From assembly GCA_947259585.1 (NCBI GenBank), contig CAMYMV010000006.1:82025-139057 (forward strand): a DNA stretch of 57,033 nt, read 5' to 3'. The position numbers were made by a program, and so were the translations under genes. The stretch's first letter is position 1. Every line of letters starts with the position of its first letter. The notes beneath the pieces were generated by a model that was not told where the DNA came from, made no database searches, and saw nothing but the letters and a program-made list of their open reading frames with translations. This stretch comes from an uncultured Gemmatimonadales bacterium. GTDB taxonomy: Bacteria > Gemmatimonadota > Gemmatimonadetes > Palauibacterales > Palauibacteraceae. Shown piece by piece: positions 42,951 to 52,467 of the stretch.

Positions 42951-44027
42951 ATGACCAGATCGCCCAGAAAGTCACTAGGCCTTCTACTTCCCCTCGTCAC
43001 CGCGCTGCTTGCCACTTCTGCATGCGGCGGAGGGGAGCAGGCCGAGCCTCCTCCCGTCGCGCGGCCGATCAGCACCATGGTGGTCGGCGGGATGAGCGGC
43101 GGCCGCCTCACCTTCCCCGGGACCACCCAGGCGGCGGACCGGGCCGAGCTGTCTTTCCGAGTGGCGGGACCGCTGATCCAGTTCCCGGTCAACGAGGGGG
43201 ATCAGGTCCGCCGGGGACAGCTTCTCGCCCGCATCGACTCCCGGGACTATCGGATAGCACTCGCCGAGGCCAAGGCCTCGTTCGACCAGGCGGAGGCGGA
43301 CGCGCAACGCTACCGGCGGCTGTACGAACGCGAGGCTGTGCCCCTGGCGGATCTGGAGCTGGCGACGGCGCGGCGCGATGTGTCGAAGGCTCGTCTCGAA
43401 CAGGCGCAGGCCGACCTCAGGGACACTGAGCTCCGCGCCCCGTTCACGGGCCAAATCGGGATCACGTACGTGGAGAACTTCGAGGACGTGCTGGCCAAGG
43501 AGCCAATCCTCAGCCTGCACGACGTCGGCCAGGTCGAGATCGTGATCAACGTCCCCGAGTCGATCATGGCTACGATACGCGCTGGAACGCGTCCGACCAT
43601 CGTGACCACCTTCGACGTCGCGCCCGACCGTTCCTACCCGATGCAGATCAAGGAATTCTCGGTCGCCGCCGATCCCGCCACCCAGACCTTCCCGATCACG
43701 TTCACGATGCCACAGCCGACCGATCTGAACGTGCTCCCCGGGATGACGGCGCTCGTTATCGTCTCCGACCTCCGACTCGGCGAGGAAGAGAGCGTGCCGA
43801 TCACCGTTCCGGCGCACGCCGTCTTTTCGGACCCATCCGGGGAAGCCCAGGTGTGGGTCGTCGACACGCAGGCCCGGACGGTCCACCGGCGCGGCGTGCG
43901 GGTCGGTCCGGTCACCGGGACGGAGAGCATCGTGGTGCTGGACGGCCTCACGCCCGGCGAGACCATCGCCGTGGCCGGGGTCTTCCAGCTCGAGGAAGGC
44001 CAGGAAATCCGCCTGCTGGACAGCTAG
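42951..44027 (+). CDS. RND efflux periplasmic adaptor (membrane fusion protein), lipoprotein
   Basis: About 358 residues with a lipoprotein signal (LVTALLATSAC) and the adaptor layout: barrel-sandwich half (GPLIQFPVNEGDQVRRGQL), a helical hairpin (SFDQAEADAQRYRRLYERE, ARRDVSKARLEQAQADL), then DTELRAPFTGQIGITYVE, the signature of HlyD/AcrA-type lipoyl domains, and a beta-barrel plus membrane-proximal domain. It links the pump to the TolC-like protein. ATG 42951 with AGGA upstream is preferred over GTG 42930. The pump gene starts 24 bases later. Confidence 0.9.
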   Translation: MTRSPRKSLGLLLPLVTALLATSACGGGEQAEPPPVARPISTMVVGGMSGGRLTFPGTTQAADRAELSFRVAGPLIQFPVNEGDQVRRGQLLARIDSRDYRIALAEAKASFDQAEADAQRYRRLYEREAVPLADLELATARRDVSKARLEQAQADLRDTELRAPFTGQIGITYVENFEDVLAKEPILSLHDVGQVEIVINVPESIMATIRAGTRPTIVTTFDVAPDRSYPMQIKEFSVAADPATQTFPITFTMPQPTDLNVLPGMTALVIVSDLRLGEEESVPITVPAHAVFSDPSGEAQVWVVDTQARTVHRRGVRVGPVTGTESIVVLDGLTPGETIAVAGVFQLEEGQEIRLLDS

Positions 44028-44051
44028 GGGCATAAGGGGACGCGTCTGCCG

Positions 44052-47000
44052 ATGAACATCGCCGAGCTCGCCATCCGGAAGAGCACGATCACCTGGACGC
44101 TCTCCATTCTCCTGCTCGTGGTCGGGTACATGTCCTTCAACAGCCTGCCCAGGCTCGAGGACCCCGCGTTCACCATCAAGGACGCGATCATCACGACGCC
44201 CTATCCGGGCGCCTCGGCCAAGGAGGTCGAGGAGGAGGTTTCCGATGTCATCGAGCGGGCCGTGCAGGAGCTCGGGCAGCTGAAGCGTGTCCAGTCCACC
44301 AACACGCGGGGCCTCTCGTCGGTCAAGGCGACGATCAAGGACCAGTACGACGCCGCGGCGTTGCCGCAGGTATGGGACGAGCTGCGGCGGAAGGTGAACG
44401 ACTACCAGAACCGCCTGCCGCCCGGAGCCGGCCCATCGATCGTCAACGACGACTTCGGCGACGTGTATGGCGTGTACGCCGTGCTCACCGGCGAGGGCTA
44501 CACGATGGCGGAGCTGTACGAGTATGCGAAGCTACTCCGCCGGGAGCTCCTCCTCGTTCAGGACGTGAAGCGGGTCATCCTCTGGGGGAATGTCCCCGAG
44601 ACGATCTACATCGAGATGTCGCGGGCCAAGATGGCCGCCCTCGGGATCTCGCAGGGGGACATCTTCCGGGCCATGGATGCGAAGAACCTGCCGGCCGACG
44701 CCGGCCGGCTCGAGCTCGGAACCGACTTCATCGCCATCGTCCCGACCGGCGAGTTCCAGTCCGAGAAGGAGTTCGGAGAGCTCCTCATCACTACCCGAGG
44801 CGGACAGGGCCAGCTCGTCTTTCTGAAGGACGTGGCCAGCGTCCGGCGCGGATACCGCGATCCCCCCAGCCAGATCATGCGGTACGACGGGAAGCAGGGA
44901 ATCGCGATCGGCATCTCCACCGTGGCGGGCGGAAACGTGGTGACGATGGGCGAGGCCCTGCAGCGGAAGTTCGAGCAGCTGCGGGCCCAGACCCCGATCG
45001 GCATGGAGATCGGAGCCGTGTCGCTGCAGTCGGAGGCGGTCACCGCGGCGATCGGCGGTTTCATGGTAAACCTGCTCGAGGCCGTGGCGATCGTCTTCGC
45101 CGTGCTGCTGATCTTCATGGGGCTGCGCAGCGGCGCGATCATCGGGGGCATTCTCTTAATGACGATCTTCGGCACCTTCGTCTTCATGCAGCTGCAGGGC
45201 GTGATGCTGGAGCGGATCTCCCTGGGAGCGTTGATCATCGCCCTGGGCATGCTGGTCGACAACGCGATCGTCGTCGTGGACGGGATGCAGGTTCGGATCG
45301 AGGCGGGCATGGATCGGATCAAGGCGGCCTCCGAGGTCGTCCGCCAGAACATGATCCCGCTCCTGGGTGCCACCGTGATCGCGGTCCTCGCCTTCGCGTC
45401 GATCGGCACCTCGCAGGACAGCACCGGCGAGTACACGCGCTCGCTGTATACCGTGATTCTCATCTCGCTCATGCTGAGCTGGGTGACGGCGATCACGACC
45501 ACCCCGTTGCTCGCCAAGCTCTTCCTGAAAGGGAAGAAGGAACAGAAGAGGACGAAGGGGAGCGAGGGAGAGGAGCCCGGGGACCCCTACGGCGGGAAGT
45601 TCTACGGGGCGTACAAGGGGCTTCTCTCGAGCGCGATCCGGCGTCGCTGGCTCACCATGGGCCTGATCGTCGGGATCTTCCTCGTCTCACTGTGGGGATT
45701 CGGTTACGTGAGCAACATGTTCTTCCCGAACTCCACCCGCCCCCAGTTCTTCGCGGACATCTGGCTCCCGGAGGGCACGTTCATCGGCGATACGGAGCGC
45801 GAACTCGCCAAAGCCGAAGAGTACTTCCGCGGCCTGGACGGGGTGACACATGTCTCGACCGCCATCGGAGGCGGAGACCTCCGCTTCCTTCTCACCTACA
45901 CGCCCAACCCGGCCAGTTCCGCGTTCGGCGCCATGTTCATCGATGTGGACGATTGGACGATCATCGATGATCTGCAGCTGAGGACCCAGCGCGAGCTTCA
46001 GGAGCTGCTTCCGGAAGCGATCGTCAACATCCGTAAGTTCCGGCTCGGCCCCGGGGAGGGCGGCCAGATCCAGCTCCGGATCAGCGGTCCGGATGGGACG
46101 ATTCTGCGCGAGATGGCCGCGACGGCGAAGGAGATCCTCCGCGAGGAAGGAGGGAAGGGGATCCGGGACGAGTGGCGGGAGCGGGTGAAGACCGTTCGGC
46201 CGGTGCTGGCCGAGGCGCAGGCGCGGCAGCTCGGCATCGAGCGGCCGGAGCTGGCACGGCAGCTGCGCGCCGCATTCCAGGGAGCCCAGACGGGCGTATA
46301 CCGCGAGCGCGACGAGCTTCTGCCGATCGTGGCGCGGGCGCCGGGCTACGAGCGGGAGGACGTGGACAACATCCGCGACCTCCAGATCTGGAGCCCTGCG
46401 GCCGGCCAGAACATCCCGATGCGCCAGGTGCTCGCGGGCTTCGAGACCGTTTGGGAGGATGCGACGATCTTCCGCTGGAACCGGTCGCTGACGATCCGCG
46501 TTCACGCCGATCCGGACGGAGAGCTGGCGAGCGAGCTGCTGGCCCGCGCGAAGCCGAGCATCGAGCGGGCGCTCAACATCGACGTGGCCGCGTATACCGG
46601 ACGGAACTTCGGGGACAGGGATCCGCTGGAGACGTTGACCGCGAGCACGATCCCGATCGTCGAGATGGACCAGATCCCGATCAAGGGCATGCCCGGCTAC
46701 TTCATCGCCTGGGGCGGCGAGGCGGAGGACAGCGCCCGGGCGCAGGCCGGTCTGGCGCGCACTCTGCCGATCTTCTTCGGCCTCATGGTCCTCATCGTCG
46801 TCCTGCTGTTCAACTCGATCAAGAAGACGTTCGTCATCTGGCTCACCGCGCCCCTGGCGATCATCGGCGTGACGGGCGGTCTGCTGCTCTTCCGGCAACC
46901 GTTCGGATTCATGGCGCTGCTCGGATTCCTGGCGCTGCTCGGGATGCTGATCAAGAACTCCATCGTCCTGGTCGAGGAGATGGACCGCCAGATAGAGACG

Positions 47001-47303
47001 GGGAAGAACCGCTTCGAGGCGGTCGTCGACTCGGGGGTGGCGCGCATGAGACCAGTCATGATGGCCGCCGCCACCACGATCCTCGGGATGCTCCCGCTGG
47101 TCACGGACGCCTTCTTCGTCTCGATGGCGGTCACGATCATGGCCGGGCTCCTCGTGGCCACGGTGCTCACCCTCATCGTGGTGCCCGTGCTCTACACGAT
47201 CTTCTTCCGGATCCCGTACGGAGGCGACGCGGCCCCCGAGGGGGTCCCGGTTTCATCTCAACCCGTCGCACCGCCTGCGGGCGAGACACCGGCCCCGGCT
47301 TGA
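44052..47303 (+). CDS. RND efflux pump, inner-membrane transporter (HAE-type)
   Basis: 1083 residues with the RND plan: one helix, large periplasmic loop, six helices, second large loop and five helices. Proton-relay residues are visible in GMLVDNAIVVVDGM (first Asp of the usual DD kept, second is Asn, as is common in non-AcrB HAE pumps) and in the Lys of LLGMLIKNSIVLVEEMDRQ. The family's start NIAELAIRKSTITWTLSILL and the pattern PGASAKEVEEEVSDVIERA are present. It would export hydrophobic compounds using the proton gradient with the adaptor and TolC partner encoded upstream. Length is slightly above average. Confidence 0.93.
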   Translation: MNIAELAIRKSTITWTLSILLLVVGYMSFNSLPRLEDPAFTIKDAIITTPYPGASAKEVEEEVSDVIERAVQELGQLKRVQSTNTRGLSSVKATIKDQYDAAALPQVWDELRRKVNDYQNRLPPGAGPSIVNDDFGDVYGVYAVLTGEGYTMAELYEYAKLLRRELLLVQDVKRVILWGNVPETIYIEMSRAKMAALGISQGDIFRAMDAKNLPADAGRLELGTDFIAIVPTGEFQSEKEFGELLITTRGGQGQLVFLKDVASVRRGYRDPPSQIMRYDGKQGIAIGISTVAGGNVVTMGEALQRKFEQLRAQTPIGMEIGAVSLQSEAVTAAIGGFMVNLLEAVAIVFAVLLIFMGLRSGAIIGGILLMTIFGTFVFMQLQGVMLERISLGALIIALGMLVDNAIVVVDGMQVRIEAGMDRIKAASEVVRQNMIPLLGATVIAVLAFASIGTSQDSTGEYTRSLYTVILISLMLSWVTAITTTPLLAKLFLKGKKEQKRTKGSEGEEPGDPYGGKFYGAYKGLLSSAIRRRWLTMGLIVGIFLVSLWGFGYVSNMFFPNSTRPQFFADIWLPEGTFIGDTERELAKAEEYFRGLDGVTHVSTAIGGGDLRFLLTYTPNPASSAFGAMFIDVDDWTIIDDLQLRTQRELQELLPEAIVNIRKFRLGPGEGGQIQLRISGPDGTILREMAATAKEILREEGGKGIRDEWRERVKTVRPVLAEAQARQLGIERPELARQLRAAFQGAQTGVYRERDELLPIVARAPGYEREDVDNIRDLQIWSPAAGQNIPMRQVLAGFETVWEDATIFRWNRSLTIRVHADPDGELASELLARAKPSIERALNIDVAAYTGRNFGDRDPLETLTASTIPIVEMDQIPIKGMPGYFIAWGGEAEDSARAQAGLARTLPIFFGLMVLIVVLLFNSIKKTFVIWLTAPLAIIGVTGGLLLFRQPFGFMALLGFLALLGMLIKNSIVLVEEMDRQIETGKNRFEAVVDSGVARMRPVMMAAATTILGMLPLVTDAFFVSMAVTIMAGLLVATVLTLIVVPVLYTIFFRIPYGGDAAPEGVPVSSQPVAPPAGETPAPA

Positions 47304-47376
47304 TCGAGCGGCACCTGGGTGCATCTTGTCGAGCAGGCCACCGGCCGACTCTGATGGACCGAGTTCGCGCGAAAGG

Positions 47377-48264
47377 ATGACCATGTTCAGGGACAGAAGC
47401 TCTCCGGTGGTTGCACGCTGTGGCTCGGCCGCCGCCCTGGCGTTGGCGCTGGCCCTCGTGCTGCCGAGCTGCGGACCGATGGAGGTCCGGGTGCCACGTG
47501 TGGCGCAGCCCAGCACCGGAAAGTTCCAGTACGGCAAGTTCGTCTGGTTCGACCTGGCCACCAGCGATGTCGACGCGGCGAAGCGCTTCTACGGGGAGCT
47601 GCTCGGGTGGAAGTTCTCCGACCTGGCGCAGGGAGACGCAGGTTACACCGTCGTCGAGAACCGCAGCCGGATGATCGGCGGGATCGTGGCCGACCCTGAG
47701 GCGGGCGACGCGTCGCTGTGGATCGGATCGATCTCGGTCCCGGACGTTGACCGCGCGGCCGAGCAGACGAGGGAGGCCGGGGGCGTCATTCACGATCCAC
47801 CGCAGGAGCTCCTGGATCGCGGTCGGACGACCTTCGTCACGGATCCGCAGGGGGCGGCGGTGTCGTTCCTGCGGGCGAGCGGCGGGGATCCTCCCGATCG
47901 GGAGCCGGCGGCGGGCGACTTCGGGTGGGTCGAGCTCTGGACGTCCGACCTTGCCGGCTCGCTCGCCTTCTACGTGTCTCTCGGTTACACGGCCGGCGGA
48001 CTCCAGATTCGGGGCGACGAGCCTTATCGCGTCCTCAAGGTGGCCGGGGAACCGCAGGCCGGCGTGGTCGAACTGGAGAGGGATGACGCGGGATCGGGAT
48101 GGCTGCCCTATGTGGCGGTCGACGACCTCTCCGCCACGCTGGAGAGAACTGTGGCGCTCGGAGGCCAGGTAGTTGTCGACCCCGATCCCGAGTTCGCCGA
48201 GGGCCAGGCGGCTGTCATCGTCGACCCGACCGGCGCTGCGCTCGCCGTCTTCGTCGCAGAGTAG
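47377..48264 (+). CDS. VOC (glyoxalase-like) family lipoprotein
   Basis: About 295 residues. A lipoprotein signal (ALALALALVLPSC, lipobox LPSC) is followed by two vicinal-oxygen-chelate modules: the first from FVWFDLATSDVDAAKRFYGE, with LLGWKF; the second from GWVELWTSDLAGSLAFYVSL, ending VDPTGAALAVF. VOC proteins bind metals and act as glyoxalases, dioxygenases or drug-binding resistance proteins. Secretion and location behind an RND pump suggest drug binding at the envelope. GAAAGG just upstream favours the ATG at 47383, six bases further in; 47377 is the longer option. A short gap of 73 bases follows the pump. Confidence 0.82.
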   Translation: MTMFRDRSSPVVARCGSAAALALALALVLPSCGPMEVRVPRVAQPSTGKFQYGKFVWFDLATSDVDAAKRFYGELLGWKFSDLAQGDAGYTVVENRSRMIGGIVADPEAGDASLWIGSISVPDVDRAAEQTREAGGVIHDPPQELLDRGRTTFVTDPQGAAVSFLRASGGDPPDREPAAGDFGWVELWTSDLAGSLAFYVSLGYTAGGLQIRGDEPYRVLKVAGEPQAGVVELERDDAGSGWLPYVAVDDLSATLERTVALGGQVVVDPDPEFAEGQAAVIVDPTGAALAVFVAE

Positions 48265-48278
48265 GAGAGGAAGCCAGA

Positions 48279-48563
48279 ATGAGACCCTTACGGAACCTGC
48301 TCTTCGGTATCGTCGCTCTCGGGTTCCTCGGACCGGCGTTGGCCGGGTGCTCCAACAACGTACGAAGCACGCCCGTTCATTACTCGGTAGGCGTCGGCGT
48401 CGGCGGACCCTGGTGGGGCTACGGCCCGCGCTACGGTTACGGCGGACCCATCTACGTCGGTGGCGGCGGTGGGGGAATCGACTATCCCGACGTGGACATC
48501 CCCGAGGCTACGCCGCTTCCGTCGGCGGGCTTCGAAGACATGGGCGGCTTCGACGACTTCTGA
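48279..48563 (+). CDS. Small Gly/Tyr-rich lipoprotein
   Basis: 94 residues: lipoprotein signal (LLFGIVALGFLGPALAGC), then VGVGVGGPWWGYGPRYGYGG and GGGGGGIDY, and an acidic end (FEDMGGFDDF). No family is recognised. It lies 14 bases after the VOC lipoprotein gene on the same strand, so is probably the last gene of the efflux operon. GAGAGGAAG upstream supports ATG 48279. Confidence 0.75.
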   Translation: MRPLRNLLFGIVALGFLGPALAGCSNNVRSTPVHYSVGVGVGGPWWGYGPRYGYGGPIYVGGGGGGIDYPDVDIPEATPLPSAGFEDMGGFDDF

Positions 48564-48591
48564 GGGCAACTTCCCCTCTGATCCGCCCTCA
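48561..48591. terminator. Weak convergent hairpin
   Basis: TGAGGGC (48561-48567) pairs with GCCCTCA (48585-48591) around a 17-base loop between the efflux operon and the convergent NDH-2 gene. There is no clear T-tract, so a terminator role is tentative. Confidence 0.3.
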
Positions 48592-48628
48592 CGGCCTCTG
48601 GTCCGGCCTATTGCCCTCCAGTCCGGAC

Positions 48629-49990
48629 CTACGTGCCGCGGTCGAGCAGTCGCGGGTCCGGCGGCGGCCGCACCGGCTTCGGCACCTGGTCTTCGCCGGT
48701 GATGAGCCTCACGCCGCGGCTGAAGGTGAGGTAGCTCCACATCCACTCCAGCATCACCATCAGCCGGCGGCGGAATCCGATCAGGAAAAGCACGTGGATG
48801 AACGCCCAGGCCAGGAAGGCGAAGTAGCCGCCGAAGCGTAGCCCGTGGATGTCGGCGATCGCCCGGTTGCGACCGATCGTGGCCATCGAGCCTTTGTCGC
48901 GGTAGACGAACACGCCCCGTTTCGGTGCCTGTCGGCCCCGAGAAAGCGCCCGCACCTCGGCCGCGATCGTCTTCCCCACGAAACGTCCCATCTGGATCGC
49001 ACCCTGGGCCACGCCGGGCACAGGCTCTTCCGTCTGCGGATCGATCCGGCAAGCCAGATCTCCCACCACGAAAACTTCGGCGCGGCCTGGTATCGTAAGG
49101 TCATCTGCGACGATCACCCGACCGCTGCGGTCGAGCTCAGCGCCCAACGTCTCCCCCAGCCGCACGCCGCGAACGCCTGCCGCCCAGAAGACGTTGGCCG
49201 CCTCGATCCGTTCCTCCCCTTCGGGCGTGTCGACGATGAGCGTCCCGGGCTGGACGTCGACGACTCGCGTGCTCAGCACCACCTCGACGCCGAGCTGCTC
49301 GAGATCGCGCCGCGCACGATCGGAGAGCTCCGGCGTGAAGGTGGAGAGCACTCGATCCAGCGCGTCGATCAGAATGACTCGCACGGTGCTCGTGTCGATG
49401 TGCCTGAAGTCGGCCCGCAACGTTTGACGGCTGATCTCCGCCATTGCCCCGGCCAGCTCGACGCCGGTCGGGCCGGCGCCGACGATCGCGAACGTGAGTG
49501 CCGCACGCCGGGCTTCCTCGTCCGTCTCGATCTCGGCCTGCTCGAACGCGAGCAGGAAACGGCTGCGCACGTCGATCGCCTCCGAGATGTTCTTCAGACC
49601 CGGGGCCAACTCGGACCAGGCATCGTGGCCGAAGTAGTTGGTGCGAGCTCCCGCCGCGAGGACCAGGTAGTCGTAAGCGTACCTCTGATCCGTCACCGTC
49701 ACGGTCCGGCCCTCCAGGTCCACATCGGTGACCTCGGACATGATCACTTCGCAGTTCTTCTGCCTCGCGAGGATCTTCCTTATCGGCGCCGCGATGTTGG
49801 CGGGCGAGAGGGCCGCGGTCGCGATCTGATACAGCAGAGGTTGAAACAGATGGTGGTTGTGCCTGTCGAAGAGCACGACCTCGGCATCCGCCCGGGCGAG
49901 CGCCTTGGCCGCCTCCAAACCGCCAAACCCACCTCCCACGATCACCACGCGCGGCTGCTCGGGCCCGAGCGCGTCGGGGCGTGTCGTCAT
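48629..49990 (-). CDS. ndh: Type II NADH dehydrogenase (NDH-2), FAD-dependent
   Basis: 453 residues. FAD-binding motif RVVIVGGGFGGLEAAKALAR near the start, quinone-side HHLFQPLLYQIATAALSP, NAD-binding FAIVGAGPTGVELAGAMAE (about residues 157-175), FVVGDLAC near 305 and a C-terminal amphipathic membrane-binding tail (FLAWAFIHVLFLIGF, WMWSYLTFSRGVRL). It oxidises NADH and reduces quinone without pumping protons. The ATG at 49990 was chosen from the conserved start; the longer open frame is a read-through. It lies 11 bases downstream of msrA on the same strand. Confidence 0.92.
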   Translation of the reverse strand: MTTRPDALGPEQPRVVIVGGGFGGLEAAKALARADAEVVLFDRHNHHLFQPLLYQIATAALSPANIAAPIRKILARQKNCEVIMSEVTDVDLEGRTVTVTDQRYAYDYLVLAAGARTNYFGHDAWSELAPGLKNISEAIDVRSRFLLAFEQAEIETDEEARRAALTFAIVGAGPTGVELAGAMAEISRQTLRADFRHIDTSTVRVILIDALDRVLSTFTPELSDRARRDLEQLGVEVVLSTRVVDVQPGTLIVDTPEGEERIEAANVFWAAGVRGVRLGETLGAELDRSGRVIVADDLTIPGRAEVFVVGDLACRIDPQTEEPVPGVAQGAIQMGRFVGKTIAAEVRALSRGRQAPKRGVFVYRDKGSMATIGRNRAIADIHGLRFGGYFAFLAWAFIHVLFLIGFRRRLMVMLEWMWSYLTFSRGVRLITGEDQVPKPVRPPPDPRLLDRGT

Positions 49991-50001
49991 CTCGCTACTC
50001 G

Positions 50002-50553
50002 CTAGACGCCAGGAGGGACGGCCTTCAGCCGATCGGTGAACGTCTGGCGGAACTTCGCCACCTTGGGATCGATGAGAAACGTGCAATACGGCTGGTTCGG
50101 GTTGTTGCGGTAATACTCCTGGTGGTAGGCCTCGGCAGGATGGAACTCGGTGAGCTCGGCCACCTCCGTGACGATCGAGCCGGGGAAGACGCCCTCCCTC
50201 TCGAGCTCGGCGATCAGGTCCTGCGCCGTCTCCTTCTGATCCTCCGAGTGATAGTAGATGGCCGAGCGATACTGCGTCCCCACGTCCGGCCCCTGCCGAT
50301 TCAGGGTGGTCGGGTCGTGGGTCGCGAAGAAGACCTCGAGGATCTCCCGGTAGCTCGTCACGGCCGGATCGAAGGTGACCTGCACGACCTCGGCGTGCCC
50401 GGTCGTTCCGGCGCAGACCTGCTCGTACGTCGGGTTAGGTGCGCTGCCGCCCGCGTAGCCCGACTCCACGCGCTCGACTCCCTCCAGCAACTCGAAAACG
50501 GCCTCCAGGCACCAGAAGCACCCGCCACCCAAGGTTGCGGCCTCGGTACTCAC
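50002..50553 (-). CDS. msrA: Peptide methionine-(S)-S-oxide reductase
   Basis: 183 residues, normal for MsrA. The catalytic motif GGGCFWC is at residues 9-15, with the expected neighbours VESGYAGGSAPNPTYEQVC, GHAEVVQVTFDP, FFATHDPTTLNRQGPDVGTQ, YRSAIYYHSEDQ and YHQEYYRNNPNQPYC. It reduces methionine-S-sulfoxide in proteins using thioredoxin. The zinc-ribbon thioredoxin is elsewhere in the window. It is upstream of the NDH-2 gene and divergent from a small membrane-protein gene. Confidence 0.96.
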   Translation of the reverse strand: MSTEAATLGGGCFWCLEAVFELLEGVERVESGYAGGSAPNPTYEQVCAGTTGHAEVVQVTFDPAVTSYREILEVFFATHDPTTLNRQGPDVGTQYRSAIYYHSEDQKETAQDLIAELEREGVFPGSIVTEVAELTEFHPAEAYHQEYYRNNPNQPYCTFLIDPKVAKFRQTFTDRLKAVPPGV

Positions 50554-50654
50554 GCGTTGAAACCCTCCCCGTTAGACTGTCGTAGAATAGTCGAGAACGG
50601 CAGACGCTGCCGTCCTCCCCACCATACAAAACCGTGACACGACGAGGATCCAAG

Positions 50655-50969
50655 ATGCCTCCAGGCATGGTCGACGCAATCGCGCCCCTGATCGCGACCT
50701 TCATGATCGGAATCTTCATCCTGCTCTTCCCCCTGAGCCGTCGCCTCGGGAAAGTGCTGGAGGAGTGGATGAGACTGCGCCACGAGAGCTCTCCGGATCG
50801 GGATCGGCTCGAGCGGCTGGAGCTGGGCGTACGGGAGATCCGTCAGCTCGTCGAGGGGATCGACCAACGAATGGAGCTGCTGGGCGAACGGCAGGACTTC
50901 ATGGAGTCGCTCATCGAGGCCAAGAGGACGGAGTCCCTCCCCGCAGAGGCCGGGCGTACTGATTCCTGA
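50655..50969 (+). CDS. Small membrane protein with coiled coil (paralogue A)
   Basis: About 104 residues: one membrane helix (DAIAPLIATFMIGIFILLFP), then a short basic linker (LSRRLGKVLEEW) and a charged coiled coil (LERLELGVREIRQLVEGIDQ). It shares length, layout and several positions (IxxPxxxRLG, RxxxxQxF-ESLIE-K) with the gene at 54515-54829, so the two are paralogues. I do not recognise the family. The ATG at 50655 is used; the GTG at 50634 is a weaker option. Confidence 0.7.
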   Translation: MPPGMVDAIAPLIATFMIGIFILLFPLSRRLGKVLEEWMRLRHESSPDRDRLERLELGVREIRQLVEGIDQRMELLGERQDFMESLIEAKRTESLPAEAGRTDS

Positions 50970-51057
50970 AGCCGGCCCGAGCGGGCCCGACGCCGAGCCG
51001 GCTTCGAGAGAAGCTGTGGCGCCCCGTTTTCCGTTCTAGTTACAGGTCAGCCGTCGA

Positions 51058-51669
51058 TCAACCGACGCGAATCCCGAATCCGCCCCAAATCGGGAATGAC
51101 GACCAGGTCGAGCCACCGAAGCGGGATGCGTCGGTGAACATGAGGTACCAGCGGCCGCGTATGAACACCCCGACGGTCTCCGAGACGAGATAGCCGACCC
51201 CGAGGCCAATCGGGATCGTGAACCGGGTCTCCGAGTCGGGTCGGTCGAGCTCATCACCTCTGAACTGTATCGTCGTGGCGCCCGCTCCCGCGTCGATCGC
51301 GACGATCCAGTTCGTCCGCCTCGGATCGGTCGCGTTGATCATGATCGCCGCATCGTAGTGATACAGGTTGACGTCGCGGCCGAAGAAATCCTCATCGATG
51401 TCGGGAAGCGGCGACACAACCAGATCCTGTCCCTTCAGCCACTCGCCCGCGAAATCGGCGCGAATGCCCACCGCGCGATTGAAGACGTAGCCGAGACCCA
51501 ACCCGCCCGTGAAACCCGCATTCGTCAAGTCGTTCAGGCGGCCCGTGGGTAGACCGACGCCCGCGTAGAGGTCGAGAAGGAAGCCCTGCGCATGGGCCGT
51601 CGAAGGCGCTACTCCCATGAGGCCGAACCCGGCCGCCGCTATCAGCAGACGCCTATAGATCTGGGACAT
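51058..51669 (-). CDS. Outer-membrane beta-barrel protein
   Basis: 203 residues with a signal peptide (LLIAAAGFGLMGVAPSTAHAQ) and alternating strands typical of eight-stranded barrels: FLLDLYAGVGLPTGRL, GGLGLGYVFNRAVGIRADFA, TIPIGLGVGYLVSETVGVF, IRGRWYLMF and FGIRVG. Function is unknown. Strands and size are like OmpA/OmpW-type porins. Confidence 0.8.
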   Translation of the reverse strand: MSQIYRRLLIAAAGFGLMGVAPSTAHAQGFLLDLYAGVGLPTGRLNDLTNAGFTGGLGLGYVFNRAVGIRADFAGEWLKGQDLVVSPLPDIDEDFFGRDVNLYHYDAAIMINATDPRRTNWIVAIDAGAGATTIQFRGDELDRPDSETRFTIPIGLGVGYLVSETVGVFIRGRWYLMFTDASRFGGSTWSSFPIWGGFGIRVG

Positions 51670-51889
51670 GGTTCCCTCCGTTCTTTCTCAACGCCCCCCC
51701 TCACCCTTCCGTCGATGCTCCTTACGTCATCGCAAACTCCGCACCGCAGGAACCCGCGACAATCGGGAAGAGCCTGTGTCGCCATGTAGGGAGAATCCCG
51801 GCCGCCATGACAGGTAGGGAGCGATGAGTATAGGTTTGAGCCAGACCTGACGGATCGCCGTGACGCTGATACCCAACCGGAGAATCGCC

Positions 51890-52243
51890 ATGCCAGTTCT
51901 TGAGATCGAGGCCTACCGCGTCGGCGTATCGCGCCGCTCGACCGACGACTTCAAGAGGTTCCTGTTTCTGGAGCCCGATCCCGCCTACCGAGGTCCCGGC
52001 GACAGCGGTGTGCGGATCTTCTTCGAGCCCGGCCCTACCGAGATCGGCCGCAGCGCCGCGGGCTTCCTCGTCGTGACGCTGGAGCAGGACTACTTCAGCG
52101 ACATGTATCACCTGCTGCAGACCGAGAAGCCGGTGTACTTCTCCTGGGGGTTCGACGAGGGGGGTGAGAAGCTCGCCTGGTGTGACCTGTCGACGACCGA
52201 GGAGCCGATCGGCGAGGGCTTCACGGACATGTCGGACCTCTGA
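51890..52243 (+). CDS. Conserved-looking small protein, unknown function
   Basis: About 117 residues: IEAYRVGVSRRSTDDFKRFL, SGVRIFFEPGPTEIGRSAAG and LVVTLEQDYFSDMYHLLQTE, ending ACDL-free GFTDMSDL. It is soluble, without signal peptide, and looks like a compact alpha/beta protein. I cannot name its family. The ATG at 51890 is preceded by GGAGA; a GTG at 51860 is in frame. Confidence 0.55.
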   Translation: MPVLEIEAYRVGVSRRSTDDFKRFLFLEPDPAYRGPGDSGVRIFFEPGPTEIGRSAAGFLVVTLEQDYFSDMYHLLQTEKPVYFSWGFDEGGEKLAWCDLSTTEEPIGEGFTDMSDL

Positions 52244-52467
52244 CGCGCTCCTGCTCCCGGCGGGCGAGAGCGTGTGGGAAGCTACGGCCCGCCTGCCGGG
52301 AAGCCGCGGCCCCGCGTCAACCGGGCGCCCCGATCGGCGCAAAAAGCCCGAATGGAGTGCACATTCGGCGCTTCAGCCGACCTGGTGAGGCTCTCTAAAC
52401 TCTTTGGAGGCAAGCGGGTGCGCAGAATCGACTGATCTTGGCACCCGACATGCACTTACGGTGCTAC

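Noticed and set aside
44372..45970. Plus-strand frame (532 codons) inside the RND pump gene
   Set aside because: Shifted frame of the pump; Arg/His-rich with no domain.
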